A program made the position numbers and the translations under genes. Below the pieces are notes generated by a model. It did not search any database. It was not told where the DNA came from and saw only the letters and a program-made list of their open reading frames with translations. 64,000 nucleotides of DNA from Kryptolebias marmoratus (taxonomy: Eukaryota; Chordata; Actinopteri; Cyprinodontiformes; Rivulidae): NCBI RefSeq assembly GCF_001649575.2, contig NC_051433.1, positions 13,731,588 to 13,795,587 on the forward strand. The letters run 5' to 3'. Below are positions 1 through 10,685 of the stretch, piece after piece; the stretch's first letter is position 1, and each line of letters opens with the position of its first letter.

Positions 1-552
1 GTTTAGTTTATTTATTTTGAGCCATACGCCATAGAAGGTGCCCAGCCCCAGTGTTTGTGTGGCTTATAAGACACACAAACGTATTTCAAAGATGCAGAGA
101 GACCAACATCAACATCCTTCAAACGGAAAGTGTCGTTCATTACACGGATCAGTCCTTGGCAGTAGGGCATTGTTTCTGTGCATGCATGAATCAGCAGTAC
201 GTTCACTGAGTAAACGCTGCTGTGTCGTTGATATTTCCGTGACTCACTTGCTGCTGAATTTAACTGAACTCAGTAAGGAACGAATCATCGAACAAGTGAT
301 CTAGTTCAGTTTGTTCACTCGTTCATTTGAACGAATCGTTCATGGACGACACAACACTACTGGCCATGCCTTTTTTATCTGCTCAGTTTAAACTCCAGTC
401 ACCCAATATGAAGGTGGTCTGTAAAAAGTTGCTTTTTTTGAAGGGATTTCCGCCCGGCGTTAGTTTTTTTGTTTTTTTAGCCAGGCGCGTGGTAAAAGTG
501 GCCACATATGGCCCGCGTGGCTTGCCGTACACAGGAGCAGCTGGACGCTCAC

Positions 553-937
553 CTGTGATGTTCGTCTGTTTCCTCTTCAGGCCCGTGTCCTCTCCCCTCT
601 CCGGCGTCCTCTCCATGTCTTCCAGTCCCGGGGTCCCCGGGGTGTTCTCCTTGTCGCTCTCCGCCGGCTCCAGCCGTCCCGGGCCCGCTGCCCTTTGACC
701 CCAGGACCTGTAGAGCGGCGGCACGCGGGCGTCCGGCACGCGCTCCCACTGGAAGCGGCCGCCCTGCCGGGGCCTGCCGGCGGTGAAGTCGAAGCCCCAG
801 CGTTCGGACGCCTCCTCCAGGTCTCTGCGCAGCGCGGCGCGGTACTCCTCCTGGAGCTGCTCCCGGTCCACGGGGCCGAACAGGTTCCGCCGGGCAGACC
901 CGGGTCTCCTCAGGATCCGCCCGCGAGCTGCAGCCAT
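553..937 (-). CDS. cdkn1a: Cyclin-dependent kinase inhibitor p21 (Cip1), main coding exon, 3' part outside window
   Basis: Inhibits cyclin-CDK complexes in the nucleus and, through a C-terminal PIP box, binds PCNA. It is a main effector of p53 arrest. The exon encodes 128 complete codons. Residues 17-21 form the cyclin-binding RNLFG motif, and the CDK-inhibitory domain continues through WGFDF (47-51) and WERV..PPLY to about residue 76. The exon ends in KRKQTNIT, the first half of the PIP box, at a strong donor (GTGAGC just below 553) in phase 1. The next exon must start by completing an Asp codon, as in other vertebrate p21 genes. I could not find that exon in 1-552, so it probably lies before position 1. 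I chose the ATG at 935-937; the reading frame extends one codon further up through a GTG. A pyrimidine-rich acceptor ending TTTTTAG lies about 11 bases before the ATG, so an untranslated first exon is likely. p27 is less likely because of the PIP box. Confidence 0.93.
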
Positions 938-1280
938 CACTCCGCACTAAAAACAAAAACAAACAAACAGCTGCGGGTTAGTTTGGAGGAGCGCACAGAA
1001 ATCAGCAGCTTTGCGTTAGTCCGGTCCGGTTCGGCTCGGCTTGGTTCGGTTCTGACGACCTGTTCAGCGAACTTAATTTGGTTTCCCATGTTTTAGCAGC
1101 ATCACGGTGCGTGTCATCGAGCCCTGGTGTGAAATGACTGGTTCTCCGAGGGGGGACTCTCTGCGGCTCTTATAAGGCGGAGGGGGCAGCCGGTGACTCC
1201 TCCCCCGGACCTCCTCCGGCAAACACCGGCACATGCCTGGACATAGTCTCCGGCGGACATGTGAGGACAAGTCCTCCGCT
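938..1280 (-). promoter_or_regulatory. cdkn1a: cdkn1a promoter: TATA box, GC-rich segment and p53-like response element
   Basis: A TATA box (CTTATAAGG, plus 1169-1177) lies about 230 bases upstream of the start codon on the minus strand. A GC-rich stretch with CCCCC/GGGGG runs follows at 1176-1220. At 1255-1274 the sequence GGACATGTGAGGACAAGTCC is two abutting p53 half-sites (consensus RRRCWWGYYY) with no spacer. The second half matches perfectly and the first differs at its last two bases. A further 9/10 half-site is at 1229-1238. This arrangement, with a p53 site upstream of a TATA box, is expected for a p21 gene. Activity is inferred from sequence only. Confidence 0.6.
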
Positions 1281-2355
1281 CTCTGCCTCTGGGTTCATGT
1301 CAGATTTAACCACAAGGTGGCAGCCTCACCCCAACAGGAGGGGGTTTGTTTAAACCAGGGTGATCAACAGGCTTCTGCAGAACATGAGGTGATTTAACCT
1401 CTGAATCAGGTGTTGGAGCAGGGAGACGAGTCAAACCTGCAGGACGATCCCCCCTCTTCAGGACCAGTTTCCTCCGACTGGATGTCCTTACGTGAGGAAA
1501 CCCGGCCCCGATGATCCAGTTACAGCAGGAAAAAATGAAATTAGTTGGAGATGGTTGAGCCCACAGCCTTCCATCTGATGACCCCTTTTTTTATTAAGAC
1601 ACCAGCCTATTTGTGTTTATAAAGATATTTAAATACGTACAAACCAGATAAGACGACCCCTCTTAACCCTTTTAATGCACAGTGGTCACTGCAGCGCACA
1701 GCTGTTTAAAAGCCATTTTCTTGAACATGTAAAGGGTTTTATATTATAACAGCATGGGCCACTAAAGTGGACATTAGTGCTTCATGCAATATACTGGCTG
1801 TCCACTGCAAGTGCAACAAAATGTTCTCAAATTCAAGATGGATTTGAGAAAAAAAAGTCTTATTTTCCAGCCTTTTTATGCCATAAGAAAAAGAAAAGAA
1901 AACACTACAGGGGGAAAAGCCTGTCTGAAGTTTATCATAATTCATGCATGAAAGGGTTAAAACAGGGTTAAAACTCTACTTTAGCGTGCAGGATCGGTTT
2001 AAGAGCTAATATTATTACTAATGTTGTTTATATGAATGGGGCAGGATGTCCTCTGGAGCCAAATCTTCAGGGTTTTTTTTAGGTCGTTTGACAGGAATAA
2101 AAATCATCCGTAATATGTCCAAAATGACTTAAATTTGCTTGAGTTAATTGTTTTGAGCTGTCTTTTTTTTTTGTTGTTTGTTTTTTATGGTCTGGGCGAA
2201 GAAAGGACTCTTGAACAAAGGTCCTTACACACATTTATTTACTTCTAATCGTGATTTCACCCAAACTACGAGCTGAGACGAAGATTTATCTATCAGGTAC
2301 AGGAGGGGTCAAAGGTCAGCGAGGGCTCTGCAAATGTTCAGTGAAATGAGTGAAG

Positions 2356-2403
2356 TGTGCCACCAATGACTTATATGGATCCATATAAGTCATTGTGTGC
2401 CAC
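2356..2403. repeat. Perfect 32-bp palindrome flanked by 8-bp direct repeats
   Basis: Bases 2364-2395 form a perfect palindrome with half CAATGACTTATATGGA and a BamHI-type centre. It is bracketed by direct copies of TGTGCCAC at 2356-2363 and 2396-2403. An 8-bp target duplication is typical of hAT transposons, so this may be a minimal palindromic remnant of such an element. It lies about 1.4 kb upstream of cdkn1a. Confidence 0.6.
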
Positions 2404-3483
2404 TGCCGGTGCGTCCCACCTCCCCTCCCGGAGGAGGAGCAGGAGGAGGAGGAGGAGTTCAGAGGAGTGATTCAAGCTGTGGCGGGAGACCGGCTCCACG
2501 TGAGGCTGGAGCTCATGTCAAACTCAGGCATGACTCACACACACTCTCTGACACACACATGTATATAAAAATAACTACAGGGGACCTTTGTGAAGTGTCC
2601 CGCTCTTGTGTCCCGGACTTGTGTGAATGTTCAGAGACATGTTGGTTTTAGAGACAAGTTCATTAAACTCAAACATTTTCGGGTTTAGTAAGTTCATAAA
2701 CTAAACCGACTGCTTTTAGGTTCGATTAAAATCCGACTTTACTTTTACTTACAGTCAGAGCCAGATGAAGTCCAGTCCGGTCCAAAAAAAAGCTGCTCCT
2801 TGTCTCAGAGCTTCACCTCCTCCTCCTCCTCACTTTCAGAAGTCCTGATGGAAACTGAGGCTTCGGGCTGAGGTTACTTCATCCAGAACCTCCACGGATC
2901 AGCGTCTTGTTCTCAGAGTTCTCTGAGCGTCCTCGTCGTCCCGGACTGCACTCTGATGATCTCCCTGTGGGTGGAGACGCTCCTCTCCGGGGCGGAGGTG
3001 GGGCCAGCTGACTCTCACACGTGCCTTCTGTCCCGTAAAACACACGAGGACACGCAAAACCTTGGCTGCCGGAGCGGAGGAAATTCCAGCTCGGGACGGC
3101 CTCTCCACCTTCCTGCCAGGGAGCGGGAATGTCCCGGAGACGTCTAAACACACACACACACACACACACCGGGACGACTTCTGTCCCTTAAATCCTGCAG
3201 TTTCTGTTTCAGTCTGATCACTAAAATGAAAGAATGGCAAACAGAATGGGACAAATCCAGTCCTGGAACCGAATGAATCAGATTTATTTGACTCCTGCTG
3301 CACTTTGACGACAGACTGAGGGGTGCTGTGCTGTGCAAAAGTCTTGAGTCAGCCCTCAGGAAAGCAGCCGGACTTTGTTGGGACCTTTTATCTTGATCTA
3401 CATTTTCCCAGGTTTTCTCTTTAAACTCTGGCTGCTTTTTCACTCATTTTCAGTCCGTCACCTGATCATTTTCACAGGTGTTT

Positions 3484-3671
3484 TTTTTTTTTTTTTTTTT
3501 TTTTGCTTGTTAAAGCCACTTAAATATAAGAATAAGAGTTAAACAATTGCTTGTTTACCTTTTTATAAATTTATTCTTAGTGGAATATGTATGCAAAATA
3601 TCTGAGCCTCCTTTTTTTTTTTTTTTTTTTTGCTTGTTAAAGCCACTTAAATATAAGAATAAGAGTTAAAC
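3484..3671. repeat. Duplicated poly(T) plus 40-bp unit
   Basis: A long T run followed by an identical 40-base unit (GCTTGTTAAAGCCACTTAAA, then ATATAAGAATAAGAGTTAAA) occurs at about 3484-3544 and again at about 3611-3671, separated by about 70 bases of unrelated AT-rich sequence. It is a local direct duplication, or two insertions of the same poly-T-ended element. Confidence 0.75.
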
Positions 3672-4059
3672 CACTGATAACTTCACTTTTTAAACTTGGC
3701 TCTTTAGGCTCTTTGTTACAGCCGTTTGTCACAAAGGGACAATTTGTTCCCACACCACACCTTTAAATCCAGTCTCTTTTTATTGTGACATTATGAATAA
3801 TCATCTGTTATTATTATTTAAATTTGCTCGATACAAGCTACTAAAGGTGTGGCTTCATATTATAATCTTTTCTTATAGGTATAAGGTAAATAAGAAGCAA
3901 ACAAATCTAAGATTTGGGACTTTTAAAGCTGTAATGACTGTCAAAATATGCAATTTTTCATTTAAATTTTAATTCTTCTAACAATTTTTACATAACTAAA
4001 TGATTGTTTGGGGGTGGTTAATGTGACTCAAACTCATCAGACTTTTCATAAACAGCAAA

Positions 4060-5300
4060 TATCCGGAGTGAATTTGTCAACGTTCGGATGTAAACAAACG
4101 ACTCGTAATTGTTGGCAACAAAACCTGATTCCGCTATTTTTGCTCATTTATTATAAAAAAAACAAATAAAAAAACAATGAAGCACATTGTATCTTGGCAG
4201 CTGTTACAGCTTTAAAGTAAAACGTTCAGCTTGTGTTACATCCGAACACATCCCGACCACGGAGAACCTCCACACGGGTTACAAACTGTCGTCCCGTTCC
4301 AGCTCCTCATGTCTCCCAGCGCCGCCTTCAGCCCAGTTCTCGGTACCAGAACAACACAAGCTCCTCCGTTAAAGGCCCGCCCGGCGGGTCCGGGACCACA
4401 AAAGGGTTCTTTGTTGGTCTGGTAGCCTGACGAGACACAAGAGGAACTCCCAAAGACCTGGAGGACGTTCACACAAGCTGTATTCAGCTGAGTTACACTG
4501 AGAGCAAAACAAAAAAACCCAGCCTGAACGTTTGTCCTGCTGAGCGCTCACGTTCCCTCTGCGTAAACACCGGGTTAATAATTCATCCGCAGAAGTAATA
4601 AAGGTGCTAATCTCAGCTTTACTATCATAAACCTTGGTTACATGTTTTCGACAAACTCTGTACACCCCATGGGCTCAATGGCCCACATGTGTACCACAAA
4701 GCCGTGTTCTCGAGTACTTGGGTTTTTACAGAACTAATGTAAAAGCAGCTTTAATAAAGTACCAAACCTGACTTTAGTGCAAACCACCAAAACCCCAATC
4801 CACATACAAATAATTTACACTGTTTAAAAAAAGCGAGGTGCATTTGCTTGATTTGCTCTAATGCCGACATCTGTGTCTAACTGAGTGAATTATGAAGCGC
4901 CAAAAAGCGCAGATGCTGACAATTACACAAAAAAAGTTTGAAATAGCATCTGACCTTGTCTGTTTCAGATATATTTCTTAGGTAAAATAAACAATTCCTG
5001 TGTGAAGGTAATATTTGCTGCTCAAACTACATATTGTGGATTAAATTAATAAGATAGGAAGCTACCAATGATACAAGGATGTAAAGTAATCTTAAATTCA
5101 TAACAAAATACACAATTTTTCATTGTTTTTATTTGAATTTCTTGTGTCATCTATGTGAAAAATAACCATTAAATACACATTATTCACTACTAAAACTTTG
5201 ATGAGTACTTGTAATAAATGGACCAAATGATCAGTGTCATGTTTTTGTTGCCAACAATTATGAGTTGTTTGTTTACATTCAACCATTGACCAGTTTACTT
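4060..5300. repeat. Imperfect inverted repeats enclosing about 1.1 kb
   Basis: About 80 bases near 4060-4145 (core GATGTAAACAAACGACTCG, then TAATTGTTGGCAACAAAA) recur in reverse complement near 5215-5300 (GTTTTTGTTGCCAACAATTA, then TGAGTTGTTTGTTTACATTC). The two arms look roughly 75-85% identical by eye. The arms suggest an old DNA transposon or a foldback element. The interior holds a GC-rich patch (4240-4560) with no ORF I recognise. Confidence 0.5.
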
Positions 5301-5475
5301 CAGACAGTCTTTAAAGCCAAATTAGCTACGGCTAGTATGGTGTAAAAGAACAGATATTAGAACAACAAAACAAATGTTTTCATTTTTCTTTATTAGACGC
5401 CTTTAAAAAATACTAAAAACATACAAACAAAACAAAAAACAAAGGTAGTGATTTCTACCCTGCTATATTACTTAA

Positions 5476-5796
5476 CTAATCTAGAATTAGCTCCTCCGGA
5501 TTATTTAATCCTGTGTTCTTTACATATCGCTGGGTGGGAGAGTACACCCGACCGGTGTGGACTCCGGGTTCTTTTCTAACCGCTACGTTCGTCTCCATGG
5601 AGACCACGTGCCGCCGCTGGGCGTCACGCGAGCTGCTTGAGTAAGGCCGTTTGGGTTTGCGCGCGCAAATTCGAGAACCCGCCCGTCCTGTTACTAGAAC
5701 ACAACGGAACAAGACAGGAAGGGAACGCAAAACCAAACCAACAATCCAAACCAAACCAAAGCCCGCGAACAACAGCAAGTACCTCAGAATAACCAT
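5476..5796 (-). CDS. Candidate small single-exon gene, 106-residue membrane protein, unknown
   Basis: I do not recognise this protein. The ORF has a good start context (AAAATGG). Residues 2-32 are almost entirely hydrophobic (VILRYLLLFAGFGLVWIVGL, then VLRSLPVLF), which would make a signal anchor or a pair of short membrane spans. They are followed by a basic, Ser-rich tail (KPKRPYSSSSRDAQRRH). The coding part is much richer in CpG than its AT-rich surroundings. A canonical poly(A) signal (AATAAA on the minus strand, plus about 5387-5392) lies roughly 85 bases past the stop. Upstream on the minus strand is CACGTG within GTGACGCACGTGAT-like sequence (about 5818-5832). It lies between srsf3 and cdkn1a on the same strand; no gene is known to me there in mammals. 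It could also be a chance ORF in a CpG-rich patch or a relic exon. Confidence 0.4.
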   Translation of the reverse strand: MVILRYLLLFAGFGLVWIVGLVLRSLPVLFRCVLVTGRAGSRICARKPKRPYSSSSRDAQRRHVVSMETNVAVRKEPGVHTGRVYSPTQRYVKNTGLNNPEELILD

Positions 5797-5800
5797 TTTC

Positions 5801-7030
5801 TGTAACGGTTATTTACTGTGACGCACGTGATTTATTATTTATTTACCTATTCCGGTTGTATGGCAAGCCGTTGTGCCATATATTCACCCACCCTCATACA
5901 CCCATATAGGATTGTCATCTTTTTGTAGTCAAACGGACAATTCTTGCTCAAATTTGAATAAAATGTGAAAAAAGTAACTAAGTTTAATGTTTATTTGTAG
6001 TTAGTTTGGATGGAGGACATTAATTGAAAAGTATCTTAAATACCAGAAGATATTTGCCAGGGTCTGCTCAACTGAAGCATTTAAACATTAAATGGACCAT
6101 TTATGTTGTTGATATCCATAATTGAGTTCTTCAGAAATCCAGTGATTATTTCACACCTTAAAAGCCACTCCTTCTTAGACAAATGACTTTATCTATCTTT
6201 ATCTGTTTTTAATAATCACAAGTGAAATAAGCAAGTTTTTACTTGTAGTTTTCATTCACATACTTAGTTCTACCAAGTCATTGATGATCATGATTACTCG
6301 ATATATTTGATGAGGTTTTACTTGGTAAAATCTAATTAGATATCTAAAATAAAAGTCAGGATTTGTATCAGTGGAGACGTAAGAAAAGTAAGTTTCTTCT
6401 TGCATCAATTAAGTTTCAGATATCCAGGATTCTTTCTATAGAGGAAGAACCCATACATATCTGGACATCATGAATGGAAAGAATGGCTATGAACTGAATT
6501 GTGAATATCTTTGTATTTATATGACAAGTTCGCTTGCCATACAGTTCCTTCATCAGCAGCAGGAAAACATCTTTATTTAGTGAAAGGGTTAATCTGGTAA
6601 TCATGTAATGGTTTCACTTCAGGAAAGGGATTAAAACGTGTGAAACAAGCTCATCAATCCAGCAATGGTTATATTATAGAATATTCTTAAACCATTAATA
6701 GTTTAGCATTCAAATCATAAATCGCCAACAACTTGAGTGCATTTTAGCTGCGAATACGTCTTTATACTTTTAAATTTGGCAACTGATCACCACAAATGTG
6801 ATGTTTTCTGGTCTAAAATCCTTCCATCAAAACTAATTTACAGCTTTTAGCTTCAGACACAACCGAAGCCTTTATTAAAGAGATAAAAACCACGAGTTAG
6901 TGACAGAAACTAGTCTTCAGGAGAGGAAACGAGTTAAATCTGAAATGCCTGTCTGGTGTGGTGCTGACCTCTAGTGGAAGACTCAATAACTAATTAAAAA
7001 CAAAACAAAATTATGACAGAAACACAAGCT
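5801..7030. other. Gene-free AT-rich spacer
   Basis: No exon, RNA gene or clear repeat was recognised. One short ORF at 6416-6604 (minus) has low-complexity, AT-driven composition and no protein-like features. The stretch ends at the inferred 3' end of srsf3. Confidence 0.5.
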
Positions 7031-7034
7031 GACA

Positions 7035-7616
7035 AGGTTGACAAACCAGCATTTTAATTGACTACTTCACATTGTATCAAACAAAAGAACAATGTAAAAC
7101 TTAAGGGTCAAAAAACAAACAAAAACGTTGAATTCTGCCAACTACATTTCTGAATAAATGCCATAGTTTTGCTTCTTGAATGAGCGCCGGATACAAAACA
7201 GCAAGTTGAAAAGGTTGGCTTAACACGAGACAGGAAATCTCTGCGTTTTAGTATCTTCTTTTACAAAAAATAAATTCACACTTACAGTGAAAATGACGAG
7301 AGAGAGAGAGAAAAAAAAAAAAAAACTACTCACAATGTCAACCCACACAAATATTTACCGATGAAAACCGAAGAGTTAAAAACTCAGGAATGCAGGGCGG
7401 GACGGGCGGCGCTGAGACTGAAGAGCCGTCAGGTGAGTGACGAGGACCATACACACCCAGTCAACGAGAAACAAAAGAAAGGGAGGGACACTAAAATGAT
7501 TGTTTAATAAAAAAACAAAAAACAAAAAAACATGTGGCCATGCTGAAACGCTCCGTACAAATGGACGAGCATGGCCAAACGTTCATCTTCAGCTCCCCTC
7601 GCACCCGACAGACCGT
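7035..7616 (-). other. srsf3: srsf3 3' untranslated region (inferred)
   Basis: Downstream of the srsf3 stop codon the minus strand carries an ATTAAA poly(A) signal at about plus 7053-7058, followed by a GT-rich stretch. That places the transcript end near 7035. No coding sequence is visible. An (AG)n/(A)n run lies at about 7300-7325. Confidence 0.5.
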
Positions 7617-10242
7617 TTACCTTCTGTCGTTGGATCTGGAGCGACTGGAAGGAGGAAAAATAAATAAACGTTAGGACGTTTAAAGGTGCGAAGAGCGACA
7701 CTCTGAAACCAGACGCCTCATGTTCACAGGGAGTCAGATTCACCGACACTAAAAGAGGAAAAATAAAAGCAGATATTTATCAGTACCTCCTTGATCGGGA
7801 GAAGGACCTGGAGGGCTTGTGGTTCCTGTCCCGGGAGAGGGACCTCTCTCTCCTTCTGTCTCTGGAAACAGACCTGGAGACGAAAACAAGTTGTTAAAAC
7901 TGATCGACCCGATGATTGAAGAGCTGTTTGTTTTGCGTCGTCCAGCACATTTAATCAGTAAGAACAGGTCCATGTCACATGGCTCAGCGCACTTTAAAGC
8001 CCCTGTAGCTTTAAATAAATAAATAAAAAAACGTGTGGTTTTTGGCAAGGTGACGTACCTGCTTCGGCTGCGGCTCAGGCTCCGCCTGCGTGGAGATCTG
8101 CACGAGGAAGACACGAGCGTTAGGGACGGATACAGCCATCGCCCTGCAGACCCTCTAATCATGTTACTGCTCCTACACTGGGCTACCAGCACAGCCCCAC
8201 GTCTTTCTTTATTTTTTTTAAATAACCCAGAAATCAGTGTTTTATTTGCCTCCCAGAAGAAACTGTTCAGAAAAATCAGTAACAAAGATGGCAGCTGCTT
8301 AGGACTCTCCACTTACCTATCCCAAAGTACAATGTGCCACTTTAATTTAGGGTCTTATTTGTGTTTAATTACAGTTTGCAGTCAGGTCTGATGTGTCCCT
8401 TAATTAATTTGTGAGGGTTTTAAAGCAGGCTCTTTACAGATAAGCAAACATTGTACTATGGACTGGCCCGTGTGCTCAAAATTAACACCTACAGGGGCTT
8501 AAAGAAAAGAAAAAGTGGGAATAAACTGAGAAAATCTCATCGCACCCAAACAAATCTGATCATAGAAACTATGGAATAGGTTTTAATCATCTCTGCTTAG
8601 AGCCCAAATATATATGTAAGATTATTCATATCCAAACCAAACCTTCCAGATATTTGATAGTGTCCCATTTTCCCCTTCTTTTGAGAGAAAATAAATAAGA
8701 ATGTGGTGGACAATGTGACAAACTGAAATAATAACAAATAACCTCGTCAAACCAGCTGTTTCTTCAGTGTTAAAACTGTGATCTGCAGTGTACTGAATGA
8801 AGCAGGAAAACTTACTAGTATTTTTGGATTTCAACAAGCTAGATATGACGGGAGGGAGGCAGACTGTCGGCCGGGTGGGTAGAATTGGCTGAATGGGACT
8901 GGCCGGATGCTGCAAGGTGATAACTTGGCAGGCAGACGGGGGGCTGCTCGTGGCTTTATTCTTGCTTTAATTGGTAAGCTGAAGGCTGCCGCCGGCGGGC
9001 CGTAGACTTTTGGGTACGTAATACGCCGATTGGTCGGGAATGTGAGGTGGGCCGCTGCCGTTTGGTTAAAGGCTGAAGGAGAAGGAGGCTGAGAACGGCA
9101 TGCTGAGGAACCAATGGGTTGGTGCAACCTGACGACTGGCCGTGCCCGGGTCGTGTGACAGCACCAGCCAAGGGGGGCACGGTGGTCAGCAGTCGCGTGA
9201 TGCTGAAAGAGGACTAGTTGACTGACTCAGAGGGTGGTGAGAAGAGGCATGGTGGCGGCTCTGCAACGGGTTTCATTCTTATTAATATAGATAAAAAGTA
9301 AAAAGCATCCTCAAACAAAAAAAAAAAAAAAAAGGAAAAAAAAAACAAAACACATTTGGCACTTTCATCCTCCCAAATCTTTAAACAAGTCATTTTTCTA
9401 GAATAAGGAACTGCCTAAACCTGTTCACATACCCATTTTGCCTCTGTACAAAAAGCTAAATGCAGAAAGAACAGAAGACTTCAAAAGAAGCACTGATGCC
9501 TGAAGCAAGTTCTGTCCTGCGTGACATAACTTCAGATGCTCTTATTAAGAAGGCAGCCAAAGTGGATGTCTTATTCTTATGCCATAAATCGAGTATCAGG
9601 TTCTGAATACCTGCTCGGCAGGTTGCACTAACATGACTAATGCCAATGAAGATGAAACTGTACAGCTTTGACAGAGCAACAGTCACCAACGTAATCAGGA
9701 AAAACAGAGGTGATGAGTGACAGAGAAGGAAGGAAAAAAAAAAAAAAAAAAAAAAAAGAAAAGCACAAATAATTTTGCTGCTGTGTGTGTCATCGAATGG
9801 CGTGCAGGTCACCTTCGTCTGGGAGGAGGGCTGCGCCGCCGATAGTCGTCGCGGTCTCGGATGCGCCTGCTCCACGAGGGCGGAGCGCCACGGTTCCGGT
9901 TACGTTTCTCGCCGTTGGAGAGCTCCACTCGCACCCGGCAACCACAAAGCGTCCTACGGGGGAAAAAAAAAACAGGCACGTTATTGCTACAGTGAGGAGA
10001 ATTTGGTTCTCGTTTTGCAAGAAGCGCACGCATGCTCACCTCCCGTCGAGCTCTCGCACTGCGTCAGTCGCATCCCGGGGGTCTTCGAACTCTACGAAGG
10101 CGAAGCCTGGGGGGTTCCGGGCCACCCACACGCTGCGGAGGGGGCCGTAGTAGCCGAACGCCCTCTCCAACTCTGTTTTGTTGCCATTGTTTCCTAAGTT
10201 TCCAACGTAGACCTTACAGTCCAGAGGGCATTCCCGATGCAT
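7617..10242 (-). CDS. srsf3: Serine/arginine-rich splicing factor 3 (SRp20), complete
   Basis: Nuclear SR protein that binds pyrimidine-rich RNA and controls splice-site choice and mRNA export. Coding exons on the minus strand are 10242-10040, 9953-9813, 8097-8059 (39 bp), 7861-7787 and 7644-7617. They join in frame into 161 residues (mammalian protein 164). The RRM fills residues about 9-85, with RNP2 VYVGNL (11-16) and RNP1 GFAFVEF (46-52). The linker [18 protein letters not shown] is nearly identical to mammals. An RS domain follows and ends SRSRSNDRR. The start ATG lies 8 bases inside exon 2 (acceptor TTTAATTTCAG, exon from 10250), so exon 1 is untranslated, as in other vertebrates. Every junction has GT-AG ends. 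It lies upstream of cdkn1a in the same orientation as in human 6p21. An unspliced ORF at 7749-8312 is read-through of two of these exons. Confidence 0.95.
8816..9260 (-). other. srsf3: Probable srsf3 'poison' cassette exon (premature stop)
   Basis: Between coding exons 3 and 5 a GC-rich block stands out from AT-rich intron. On the minus strand it has an acceptor (CCGTTGCAG, then AGCCGCC) at 9260 and a strong donor (GTAAGT) just below 8816, giving 445 bp. Entering in the phase left by exon 3, the frame reads [11 protein letters not shown] and then TGA at 9227-9229, so inclusion truncates the protein after the RRM. Mammalian SRSF3 has an alternative exon of about 450 nt at the same place that SRSF3 uses for autoregulation through nonsense-mediated decay. 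Position, length and stop all agree. Exon usage cannot be shown from DNA alone. Confidence 0.72.
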
Positions 10243-10685
10243 GACTGGATCTGAAATTAAACGGGAACAGAACTGGTTACAAATGCAAACGTTACAATAA
10301 ACAGTGTTTACACAGACGCCATCTTGGTTTAGTATGAACCAAATTACCATCCAGACCGGTGTAAAAACTAGCTTTGTTGCTGTGACACATATCACACCAC
10401 CCTAACAGTCATGCACCTACGAGACCCAAACTGGACTTTAGTGGATGGAGCTCATTTGTCAAAAAGAGAAGCAACAAACATGACTGATAGGGAAGATATT
10501 AAGGAGCCAGAGCACATTTAAGTGGTGGTGAATATCATTTTTTAGACTTTACCAACTTACACATTTCTCTCATAACTTTGCCATCACTGCTACTGAAAGA
10601 TTATTGTGAAATAAGACCCAGAAACAATAAAATTGGCGTTTTTTTTAATTTACAAAAGGCAGCAGAGCTGAAATTCGTCTCCACG

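Larger units (their letters stand above)
1281..4050. other. Gene-free stretch upstream of cdkn1a
   Basis: No credible coding exon is visible. Positions 1350-1445 are a partial copy of the repeat that is more complete at 39902-40112. A 13-bp DR1-type nuclear-receptor motif (GGGTCAAAGGTCA) is at 2306-2318. A GGA-rich segment lies at 2420-2460 and a GC-rich stretch with short meaningless ORFs at 2880-3170, including an (AC)n run at about 3150-3170. A poly-T plus about 40 bp unit is duplicated at 3484-3671. Confidence 0.6.

Noticed and set aside
250..350. Repeated GAACGAAT/ATTCGTTC words as a possible binding-site cluster
   Set aside because: Looks like a short foldback or transposon end. Too short and irregular to call without a genome search.
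383..552. Extension of the cdkn1a ORF past the exon donor
   Set aside because: The frame runs on only as intron read-through. A strong donor at 551-552 in the expected phase, inside the PIP box, marks the exon end.
2879..3303. Minus-strand ORFs of 96 and 134 codons near 3 kb
   Set aside because: Their length comes from a GC-rich patch and an (AC)n run giving Cys-Val repeats; no domain or splice context.
4187..4665. Overlapping ORFs in a GC-rich patch at 4.2-4.6 kb
   Set aside because: Several frames on both strands are open at once, as expected for a CpG-rich stretch, and none looks like a protein.
7749..8312. 187-codon minus-strand ORF
   Set aside because: It is an unspliced read-through in other frames of two srsf3 RS-domain exons and an intron.
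8831..9180. Two overlapping minus-strand ORFs (98 and 74 codons)
   Set aside because: They lie inside the inferred poison exon and are out of its entering frame; nothing protein-like is seen.
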